Program-made: the position numbers and the translations under genes
The notes under the pieces: generated by a model
What the model saw: the letters and a program-made list of their open reading frames with translations, nothing else
Database searches by the model: none
What the model was told of the DNA's origin: nothing
From: Bacteroidales bacterium
GTDB lineage: Bacteria > Bacteroidota > Bacteroidia > Bacteroidales > P3
Reading direction: 5' to 3'
DNA: 11,034 nucleotides
Assembly: GCA_017988355.1 (NCBI GenBank)
Contig: JAGNRX010000020.1
Coordinates: 1-11,034, forward strand
Part shown: positions 1 to 5,055 of the stretch, piece by piece
Position numbering within the stretch: the first letter of the stretch is position 1
Layout: the number at the start of each line of letters is the position of its first letter

Positions 1-180
1 TTAACATCTCTAATTATGGCAATTGGAATAATTATACCATTCACCCCAATAGCTTCAATGTTTGGAATGGTACCACTACCTATCCTTTACTTCCCATTCC
101 TAATAGTTATTCTAACCGCATACGCACTACTAACCCAAGTGGTGAAGAACTGGTTTATTAGAAGATATAATGTTTTCTAG
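1..180 (+). CDS. mgtA: Mg2+-transporting P-type ATPase, C-terminal fragment
   Basis: The first 59 codons are open in frame 1 and end at TAG (178-180); the gene starts outside the window. The visible residues form the last two hydrophobic segments and cytoplasmic tail of a P3B-type (MgtA/MgtB) Mg2+ importer. The stretch IGIIIPFTPIAS, then LPILYFPFLIVIL, then LLTQVVKNWFIRRY, lines up closely with the E. coli MgtA C-terminus as I remember it (IALPFSPLAS, LPLSYFPWLV, TLTQLVKGFYSRRY). Such enzymes use ATP to bring Mg2+ through the inner membrane. The catalytic DKTG and nucleotide-binding domains lie upstream and cannot be checked. There is no convincing intrinsic terminator after the stop; a dispersed repeat begins six bases later. 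The family is fairly sure; the choice between mgtA and mgtB paralogues is not. Confidence 0.82.
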   Translation, partial: LTSLIMAIGIIIPFTPIASMFGMVPLPILYFPFLIVILTAYALLTQVVKNWFIRRYNVF

Positions 181-186
181 GAAACG

Positions 187-265
187 GTCTAAGGTCGAAT
201 GTCTAAGCTCAAAAGCCTTAGGGTCGAATGAATCAAAGAAAGAATTTACTGAATCAAAGGAATAA
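187..265 (+). repeat. Dispersed intergenic repeat, long copy A
   Basis: The element starts with GTCTAAGGTCGAATGT and ends with ACTGAATCAAAGGAATAA. A second copy lies at 1745-1808. The right-hand 47 bases (219-265 versus 1762-1808) differ at only two positions. The left 16 bases (187-202 versus 1745-1760) are identical. Copy A carries about 15 extra bases in the middle, including CTAAG/CTTAG half-sites that could form a weak hairpin. It lies immediately downstream of the mgtA stop codon. No reading frame or known mobile-element signature is visible. Function unknown. Confidence 0.8.
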
Positions 266-409
266 AAAAATGAATCAAAGGAATAATTTACTGAACCTTT
301 GTTTTAAATTAGTAAGGTGGCAGGTTACTCATAGTAAGGTGGCAGGTTACTCGAGTAAGGTGGCAGGTTACTTATAGTAAGGTGGCAGGTTATTCTTTTA
401 TTCCTTTGA
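254..409. repeat. 14-bp inverted repeat bracketing the tandem array
   Basis: TCAAAGGAATAAAA at 254-267 is the exact reverse complement of TTTTATTCCTTTGA at 396-409. A further direct copy of its first 12 bases lies at 275-286. The two arms enclose the four-copy tandem repeat at 311-395. This could be a long-range stem or the ends of a small non-coding element. Without other genomic copies the boundaries are only suggestive. Confidence 0.55.
311..395 (+). repeat. Four-copy tandem repeat of a 20-bp unit (period 21-22 bp)
   Basis: The unit AGTAAGGTGGCAGGTTACTC starts at 311, 333, 354 and 376. Copies 1 and 2 are identical, copy 3 is identical over 19 bases, and copy 4 has one change (TTATTC for TTACTC). 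Copies are separated by one to three bases, so the period is 22, 21 and 22 bp, close to two helical turns. Each unit begins with GTAA and ends with TTAC, giving a short imperfect dyad. The array sits about 60 bp upstream of the promoter for the barrel gene at 531. It is not a CRISPR because there are no spacers. A protein-binding array or an expandable minisatellite are both possible. Confidence 0.9.
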
Positions 410-457
410 ATGGGTAAATTAATACTTGATTCTATGAGTTTATTACTTAGTTTTATT

Positions 458-486
458 TTGTTATTACATTTCTTTTAATATCTTTG
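458..486 (+). promoter_or_regulatory. Bacteroidota-type promoter for the barrel gene pair
   Basis: A TTG (458-460, within TTTTG) is followed after 18 bases by TATCTTTG (479-486), which matches the Bacteroidota sigma-A consensus TAnnTTTG. Transcription would start near 490, leaving a leader of about 40 nt before the ATG at 531. Confidence 0.75.
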
Positions 487-490
487 CGTA

Positions 491-515
491 ATGAACACAA
501 GGCTGTACTAGCCTT
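491..515 (+). promoter_or_regulatory. 5'-UTR hairpin with a possible six-codon leader ORF
   Basis: AAGGCT (499-504) pairs perfectly with AGCCTT (510-515) around a five-base loop, so the leader can fold into a small stem-loop with no U-tract. An ATG at 491, almost at the predicted transcript start, opens a six-codon frame (MNTRLY) that stops with TAG at 509-511 inside the stem. The hairpin may protect the mRNA 5' end or affect translation of the downstream gene. The mini-ORF could be chance. Confidence 0.35.
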
Positions 516-530
516 TAGAAACAATTACTT

Positions 531-1115
531 ATGAAAAAGACTTTTCTTATCTTATTATTTTTAAGCATTGCTTTTAGTGGCTTTTCTCAAGAGGAAAAGA
601 AACATAAATTTACTCATACCTTAACTGAAAACATTGGTTTAGTTTATAAACTTCAACTAGACTTTCTTGATGTATATCCTTCTATTCATGATAATTATAG
701 TTTAAGGAACTTAATCCCTTCTTATGAGCTGGGTTATAATAATAAGTTTTTTCTAAGGCTTAAGTATAGGAATTTGACAAGTAAGTTCTATGAATACACA
801 AATACTGAAGTAGTAAGTAAATATGATGCTTATAGTATTGCATTTTCTTATAATCTTTATGATGATAGTTCCCCACATTCCGTGAGGTTTGGTGCTGGTT
901 ATTACGTGGCTAATTTTATGGAGAAAACTATTGGTATTGATGGACCTAACAGATCAACTCCTACTTATGACAATCGTATGAAGTATTCTAATCTTCTTTT
1001 AACATGGTCATATGTATATAAATTAACACCTCATTTTTCAATTGGAACAGATATTGACTTCTATAATTTCATATTTCGCGTTGAAGGCAGCGTTGCTTTA
1101 AGTTATACTTTTTAG
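531..1115 (+). CDS. Small outer-membrane beta-barrel-like protein, paralogue 1
   Basis: This 194-residue exported protein has a standard Sec signal peptide (residues 1-19, cleavage predicted before Gln20 in SGFSQ). The mature part has alternating hydrophobic/polar strands rich in Tyr and Phe (LGYNNKFFLRLKYRNL, AYSIAFSYNLY, SVRFGAGYYV, LLLTWSYVYKL, FSIGTDIDFY) and ends in Phe after ALSYTF, as expected for a BAM-recognised barrel. The length suits about eight strands, the size class of OmpW or OmpX, but I do not recognise the family. The next gene is a paralogue: the N-terminal EEKKH.FTHTLTENIGL and the LIPSYELGYNN strand are shared, while the presumed loop regions differ. It has its own promoter and a short leader. 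The coding strand is T-rich compared with other genes here (about 43% T in a sampled 60-base line against about 28% in one from the DPP IV gene). Function unknown. Confidence 0.8.
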   Translation: MKKTFLILLFLSIAFSGFSQEEKKHKFTHTLTENIGLVYKLQLDFLDVYPSIHDNYSLRNLIPSYELGYNNKFFLRLKYRNLTSKFYEYTNTEVVSKYDAYSIAFSYNLYDDSSPHSVRFGAGYYVANFMEKTIGIDGPNRSTPTYDNRMKYSNLLLTWSYVYKLTPHFSIGTDIDFYNFIFRVEGSVALSYTF

Positions 1116-1117
1116 AA

Positions 1118-1135
1118 GGTCTAAAGTCAAAAGTC
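1118..1135 (+). repeat. Short copy of the post-stop GTCTAAGGTC-type repeat
   Basis: GGTCTAAAGTCAAAAGTC begins two bases after the stop codon of the first barrel gene. It matches GGTCTAAGGTCGAATGTC at 186-203 at 15 of 18 positions, and the equivalent core follows the second barrel gene at 1745. It is a short version without the GAATCAAAGGAATAA half. Confidence 0.55.
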
Positions 1136-1165
1136 GCTTACAACTTATAATATAAATAACTATTT

Positions 1166-1741
1166 ATGAAAAAATTTGTTTTCGTTTTATTGTTTCTCTG
1201 TATTGCTTTCAGTGGTGTTTCTCAAGAGGAAAAGAAACATAATTTCACACATACATTGACTGAAAACATTGGTTTGATTTATAAGTTTAACTTGCAAGGT
1301 GATGGATTCTATCCTTCAATTAGCAGTGCATACAGTTTTCTTAACTTAATCCCCTCTTATGAATTGGGTTATAATAATAATATGTTTTTAAAACTTAAGT
1401 TTAGAAATGTAGAGGACAATATTAAGTATGATAGAGGATATACTCGTAATAATGAGTATAGTGTACTTTTTAGATATAATGTATTAAAGAAAACTTCCTC
1501 TCATTCTTTAAAGTTTGGTGTTGGTTACGCCTTATTAAGTGGCATTGAGAAATATGTAGATTATGATGAAAATGGACAAGACCTACCCCATAGATATGAA
1601 AGATTTACTAAAAACACTTTTCTTATTGACCTCTCTTATTCCTATAAAGTAACACCACATTTTGCCTTCGGATTTGATATGGACTTATATCAAATAATAG
1701 CTTTTACAGAGTTTAGTATGGCGTTTAGTTATACTTTTTAG
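1166..1741 (+). CDS. Small outer-membrane beta-barrel-like protein, paralogue 2
   Basis: This 191-residue exported protein is a tandem paralogue of the gene at 531. The signal peptide covers residues 1-19, with cleavage predicted before Gln20 (SGVSQ). It shares the EEKKH.FTHTLTENIGL.YK start, the NLIPSYELGYNN strand, the PHF..G.D.D.Y hairpin and the SYTF C-terminus with its neighbour. Segments between the conserved strands differ in sequence and length (for example residues 75-95 and 125-145), which fits surface loops on a common scaffold. The first 90 or so bases after the signal region are clearly similar at DNA level, so the duplication is not ancient or has been partly homogenised. The 50-base gap to the first gene shows no TAnnTTTG promoter, so co-transcription is likely, ending at the hairpin near 1900. 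Function unknown. Confidence 0.8.
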   Translation: MKKFVFVLLFLCIAFSGVSQEEKKHNFTHTLTENIGLIYKFNLQGDGFYPSISSAYSFLNLIPSYELGYNNNMFLKLKFRNVEDNIKYDRGYTRNNEYSVLFRYNVLKKTSSHSLKFGVGYALLSGIEKYVDYDENGQDLPHRYERFTKNTFLIDLSYSYKVTPHFAFGFDMDLYQIIAFTEFSMAFSYTF

Positions 1742-1744
1742 GAT

Positions 1745-1808
1745 GTCTAAGGTCGAATGTCTAGGGTCAAATGAATCAAAGAAAGGATTTACTGAATCAA
1801 AGGAATAA
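1745..1808 (+). repeat. Dispersed intergenic repeat, copy B
   Basis: This is the second long copy of the element at 187-265. It begins with GTCTAAGGTCGAATGT three bases after the stop of the second barrel gene and ends in TCAAAGGAATAA. It lacks about 15 internal bases found in copy A. Copies A and B are in direct orientation and flank the paralogous gene pair. Confidence 0.8.
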
Positions 1809-1812
1809 TTAA

Positions 1813-1865
1813 TTAATACGGCGAAAGAATTTCTTAATACGCAGTAATAAAAATTTAAGACGCAG
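1813..1865 (+). repeat. Degenerate 21-bp-period repeat (TTAATACGnnG)
   Basis: TTAATACGGCG (1813), TTAATACGCAG (1834) and TTAAGACGCAG (1855) start exactly 21 bases apart. The bases between them are AT-rich and poorly conserved. The spacing matches the period of the array at 311-395, but the unit is unrelated. It lies between the dispersed repeat and the terminator. Function unknown. Confidence 0.5.
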
Positions 1866-1884
1866 TCTTTTTTTGTGTAAAAGT

Positions 1885-1916
1885 AAAGGGAGAAGTTGAT
1901 TAAGCTTCTCCCTTTT
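1885..1916. terminator. Bidirectional intrinsic terminator between convergent genes
   Basis: AAAGGGAGAAG (1885-1895) pairs perfectly with CTTCTCCCTTT (1905-1915), an 11-bp stem with a nine-base loop. On the plus strand it is followed by a T-rich run. On the minus strand the stem is followed by ACTTTTACAC and then TTTT-type sequence. It sits between the plus-strand barrel pair and the end of the minus-strand receptor gene, so it probably ends both transcripts. Confidence 0.8.
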
Positions 1917-1945
1917 GTATTTGATTATTTTGAGATTATATATTC

Positions 1946-3961
1946 TTATAAACTAATACTTGCTCCCATAATTGCCCATAATCCTGGTTGAGGGATATTA
2001 CCTAAATCGAAGTTTGGGGTGTTTAGGATATTGTTTATGTTTAGATAGACGTTTAGGCTTCTGTAATTATAGTTTAGGTTGAAATCTAAGATTGCAAAGG
2101 CTGGATAGTTTTCTGTTTGTGTTGGTGCATTATCTATATATTCTAAGTATTCACCCATCCTTTTTTGGTAACGATAGGATAGGGTGGTAGTTAGTTTGTC
2201 TTTATATATTGGTAGTGTAAGTCGTAGTGTTAGTTTATCTCTTAAATAGTTTAGGATATAGTTTGAGATATATTCATTCTTCACTACATCTTGATTCATC
2301 CTTGTGTAGTTTGCTTCAAAGATTGTCTTATATTTTATGATAGGGAAGAGATTGTTAATAAAAACTTTTGTACCCATTTCAACGCCTACTTTATCAAGTT
2401 GGGTAATGTTTTTGGATTCCCATTTGTCGTTAGGGTTTATCTTAACCCAATCTATCATATTCTTCCCATTCATATAGAAAGCTGAAACGTAAGAAATAAC
2501 ATATTTGTTTTTTTGCCTTAGACCAATTTCTATACTTTGCGACTCCTCTTGTTTTAGGTTAGTGTTTCCGATATGGGTTGATGTTGTATAGTATAGGTCG
2601 GTGAAAGTTGGTAGTCTTGATGACTGTGAAAAGGATGAGTAAATATCTAAATTATCAATTATCTCATAGTTTAGATTAACGGATGGATAGAGTTTGAATT
2701 TGTTTTCTATTGATGTATTAAGAAATCCTAATACTCCTAATGACAATGTAAACTTCTTATATTGAATGCTATGTTGTAGCATATAGCTTAGGTTTGTTCT
2801 GTTATCTGTTTTGGTGAATTTGTCAAATGGGTTGTCCGTAGGCTTACCTAAAACGCTACTTATTATGCCTTCATTTCTGATTTCCATACCAATATTTGTA
2901 GTTCCAATCTTTGATTCATAGATGCCGTTTAGGTTTCCTCCAAAAACATCAGCTCTATGATAATTAGCAGAACCACTATTCTTAATTAGTTCAAAAATAT
3001 CATTATGCCTATTCCAATAAAGAGATGGAATAAACTTTAGCCTTTGTCCAAACTCTCCTTTTATTGAAGCAATGATTGAATTAGTGTTATCAAATTGGTT
3101 GGGAAACTTTGCGGAGTAGAAGGAATTTGCTCCGTATGCTTTCTTATTATATCCAAATTGTAGGTCTATCTTATCTTCTTTGATATTTAACCTTGATTGG
3201 TATAATATATTGAATATCTTATAATCAGTGTTCTTAAAATATCCTTCAGAGGATTTCAAGCCCATCGATATATAGTTTTCTAAATTCTTTATCTTATAGC
3301 TCCCTCCTAATTCATAGTTAAGTAGTTTATGCCCGCCTGCTTCAAATTTGGCATTAAGAGATTTATCAAGTCCTTTTTTAGTGATAATGTTTATTCCACC
3401 ACTAAAGGCTGATGAACCATAGAGAATTGCTGATGGGCCGTGGATGATTTCGATTTTTTCTATGTCGGAAAGGTTGATTGGGATGTCAAAGCTATAATGA
3501 CCTGTCTGGGGGTTAGAGATGTTTATGCCGTTTAGGAGTATTGCATTTTGGTCGAAAGAACCACCTCTAATTGAAATGTCGGATTGGACTCCGTGACTAC
3601 CTCTTGTTTGAATATCTACGGAGGCAACGTAGTTTAAGATTTCTTCTATGCTTTGGGGAGAAAGCCGCTGAATCTCTTCTCTTGAAATTATTGTTATTAG
3701 CTTAGCAATTTGATTGATAGGCTGATCTGTTGAAGAGGAGCTAATAACGACTTCATCAAGTTCTCTTTCTGCAATTTGATTGATTTTTACGGAGTCTGTT
3801 TTTTGAGCATTTGCATCTGTTGAATTAGCAAATGTTAGCGCTCCTACTGTCAAAACCCCAATTGTTACCACCTTATGCATACTATTATATATGCTATAGG
3901 ATTTTCTTGCGAACCGAGTAAATCGGTAGGCTTTGTTTTTCTGGAATGTTTGTTTTTCCAT
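1946..3961 (-). CDS. TonB-dependent outer-membrane receptor (BtuB/CirA-like)
   Basis: The 671-residue protein imports a ligand across the outer membrane using TonB energy. Residues 1-52 form a long presequence: a basic, aromatic segment (YRFTRFARKSYSIYNSMHK) followed by a hydrophobic core, with cleavage predicted at ANA before Gln53. DEVVIS (69-74) is a TonB-box-like region. The plug domain covers about 80-197, with IRGG, the LLNGINISNPQTG stretch, IEKIEIIHGPSAILYGSSA and GGINIITKK. The rest is a 22-strand-type barrel ending GASISL. There is no N-terminal carboxypeptidase-like domain and no SusD partner, so it is not a typical SusC. The ATG at 3961 is chosen because an upstream in-frame TTG at 4009 lies inside a terminator hairpin and adds an implausible leader. 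I see no cobalamin riboswitch or TAnnTTTG promoter upstream, so regulation and substrate (cobalamin, siderophore or other) are open. Confidence 0.93.
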   Translation of the reverse strand: MEKQTFQKNKAYRFTRFARKSYSIYNSMHKVVTIGVLTVGALTFANSTDANAQKTDSVKINQIAERELDEVVISSSSTDQPINQIAKLITIISREEIQRLSPQSIEEILNYVASVDIQTRGSHGVQSDISIRGGSFDQNAILLNGINISNPQTGHYSFDIPINLSDIEKIEIIHGPSAILYGSSAFSGGINIITKKGLDKSLNAKFEAGGHKLLNYELGGSYKIKNLENYISMGLKSSEGYFKNTDYKIFNILYQSRLNIKEDKIDLQFGYNKKAYGANSFYSAKFPNQFDNTNSIIASIKGEFGQRLKFIPSLYWNRHNDIFELIKNSGSANYHRADVFGGNLNGIYESKIGTTNIGMEIRNEGIISSVLGKPTDNPFDKFTKTDNRTNLSYMLQHSIQYKKFTLSLGVLGFLNTSIENKFKLYPSVNLNYEIIDNLDIYSSFSQSSRLPTFTDLYYTTSTHIGNTNLKQEESQSIEIGLRQKNKYVISYVSAFYMNGKNMIDWVKINPNDKWESKNITQLDKVGVEMGTKVFINNLFPIIKYKTIFEANYTRMNQDVVKNEYISNYILNYLRDKLTLRLTLPIYKDKLTTTLSYRYQKRMGEYLEYIDNAPTQTENYPAFAILDFNLNYNYRSLNVYLNINNILNTPNFDLGNIPQPGLWAIMGASISL

Positions 3962-3995
3962 TTTTCTTGTTTTGTTGATTAATAAATTAGTTAAT

Positions 3996-4030
3996 AAAAA
4001 AAGTAGCAACTTAATCTCTTGAGCTGCTAC
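3996..4030 (-). terminator. Intrinsic terminator downstream of efp
   Basis: Read on the minus strand, GTAGCAGC (4030-4023) pairs with GTTGCTAC (4010-4003), eight pairs including one G-U, around a 12-base loop, and is followed directly by seven T (4002-3996). It lies 46 bases after the efp stop. It also lies only 35 bases before the receptor ATG, so it could act as an attenuator for read-through into that gene. Confidence 0.75.
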
Positions 4031-4076
4031 AATCTTATGTTTTTTAGTGTAAATAAATTATATATTTAACTCTTTA

Positions 4077-4643
4077 TTACGATTTAACCCTTTCTGAATA
4101 TTCAGAAGTTCTGGTGTCAACCTTAATTCTCTCACCTGTTTCAATAAATAGAGGCACACGAACATTAGCTCCTGTCTCAACTGTTGCATCTTTCATTGCA
4201 TTTGTTGCAGTGTTTCCTTTCATTCCAGGTTCGGTATAGGTTACTTCCATTTCCACAAATGCTGGTAATTCACAGTTTAGAGGTGTTTCGGTGTCAGCGT
4301 GAACAATCATTTCAACATTTTGACCTTCTTTAAGAAATTGAGGAGCATTTATAACATCTTCTTGAATAGATATTTGTTCAAAGTCTTCTGTGTGCATAAA
4401 ATTATAACCGCTATCATCCTTATATAAGAAAGTGTATGGACGGCGTTCAATTCTTGCTGTTTCAATCTTAGTTCCAGCTAAAAATGAATGTTCTAAAGTC
4501 CTACCAGTTTTGTAGCTTTTCATTTTAGTACGAACAAATGTATTCCCCTTACCAGGTTTAACGTGTAAGAACTCCACTACCGACAGTAGGTCTCCATTCA
4601 TCACAATACATAAGCCGTTTTTAATGTCAGAGGTTGTTGCCAT
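4077..4643 (-). CDS. efp: Translation elongation factor P
   Basis: The 188-residue protein is full length for EF-P, which binds between the ribosomal P and E sites and relieves stalling at consecutive prolines. Domain I (about 1-62, KOW-like) carries the tip loop [11 protein letters not shown], with Lys32 at the position that is post-translationally modified in many bacteria. Domain II (about 66-127) and domain III (about 131-186) are OB folds; the [19 protein letters not shown] end is the usual family signature. The tip residue is Lys, so this is not the rhamnosylated Arg subtype. No modification enzyme (EpmA/EpmB, YmfI-like) is in the window. It lies 14 bases downstream of a small membrane-protein gene with no promoter between, so the two are probably co-transcribed from 4976-4947 and terminated at 3996-4030. 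Confidence 0.97.
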   Translation of the reverse strand: MATTSDIKNGLCIVMNGDLLSVVEFLHVKPGKGNTFVRTKMKSYKTGRTLEHSFLAGTKIETARIERRPYTFLYKDDSGYNFMHTEDFEQISIQEDVINAPQFLKEGQNVEMIVHADTETPLNCELPAFVEMEVTYTEPGMKGNTATNAMKDATVETGANVRVPLFIETGERIKVDTRTSEYSERVKS

Positions 4644-4657
4644 AAAATTTATTTTGT

Positions 4658-4924
4658 TTAGTTATTTATATCTCTTTTATCGAAATTTGAAAGTTCATTG
4701 AACCTACGCTCCAAAAACTCATGATCTTCTTTAATCTTCTTGTAGTTCTTTTCATAGTAATTAGCCCTTAAATTAGCACCAATCATCCTGATAATGCAAA
4801 CCAAAAGTAGTAAAATAACTAGTATTTCGGTCGTTGGTTTAAGAAAAATATAGTAGCCAATGATAACAACTATACCCACGTAAGATAGTAAATCTAATAG
4901 TTTTGATATTCTGATAATGTTCAT
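4658..4924 (-). CDS. Small two-TM membrane protein of unknown function, first gene of the efp unit
   Basis: The 88-residue product has two hydrophobic segments (about 12-28 and 33-51) joined by a tight KPTTE turn, then a charged, probably helical tail (52-88, [24 protein letters not shown]) that could form a short coiled coil. The positive residues after segment 2 ([11 protein letters not shown]) favour a cytoplasmic tail and a hairpin topology. There is no cleavable signal or catalytic motif. A good TTG / TATTTTTG promoter lies just upstream, and the ATG (4924-4922) follows a predicted leader of about 16 nt. Gene status is supported by the promoter, tight spacing to efp and coherent topology. 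I do not recognise the family; any functional link to EF-P is inference from position. Confidence 0.75.
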   Translation of the reverse strand: MNIIRISKLLDLLSYVGIVVIIGYYIFLKPTTEILVILLLLVCIIRMIGANLRANYYEKNYKKIKEDHEFLERRFNELSNFDKRDINN

Positions 4925-4946
4925 CTTCTAAAGTTTCAATGAATTG

Positions 4947-4976
4947 CAAAAATACTCCTTTTTTCCTTTTTAACAA
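4947..4976 (-). promoter_or_regulatory. Promoter for the membrane protein-efp unit
   Basis: On the minus strand TTG (4976-4974) is followed after 19 bases by TATTTTTG (4954-4947), a full match to TAnnTTTG. The predicted start is near 4940, giving a leader of about 16 nt before the ATG at 4924. Confidence 0.7.
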
Positions 4977-4981
4977 AATAT

Positions 4982-5012
4982 TTGAATAATGAGGATAATT
5001 TATCTATATTTG
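4982..5012 (+). promoter_or_regulatory. Divergent promoter for the 5056-10870 gene block
   Basis: TTG (4982-4984) and TATATTTG (5005-5012) are separated by 20 bases and match the Bacteroidota consensus. Transcription would start near 5020, with a leader of about 36 nt. The TTG of this promoter is only six bases from the TTG of the opposite-strand promoter, so the two -33 regions are back to back. Confidence 0.75.
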
Positions 5013-5055
5013 CAGATTGAGAAAAAGAGAATATAGTCATAATTAATATCATACT

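Noticed and set aside
200..222. CTAAG/CTTAG hairpin as the mgtA terminator
   Set aside because: The stem is only five or six pairs with a bulge and no U-tract follows.
311..395. CRISPR-like array
   Set aside because: The 20-bp units are separated by only 1-3 bases, so there are no spacers, and no cas genes are present.
187..1808. Insertion sequence or composite transposon around the barrel pair
   Set aside because: The flanking repeats are short, in direct orientation and without terminal inverted repeats or target-site duplication, and no transposase is present.
3962..4009. Longer TonB receptor reading frame starting at 4009
   Set aside because: The codon at 4009-4007 is TTG, it lies in a terminator stem, and the added 16 residues do not resemble a signal peptide start. 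The ATG at 3961 gives the expected MEKQTFQKNKAYRF-type start.
3962..4076. Cobalamin riboswitch upstream of the receptor
   Set aside because: The gap to efp is about 115 bp and is largely taken up by a terminator; there is no room for the roughly 200-nt aptamer and no B12-box-like sequence was seen.
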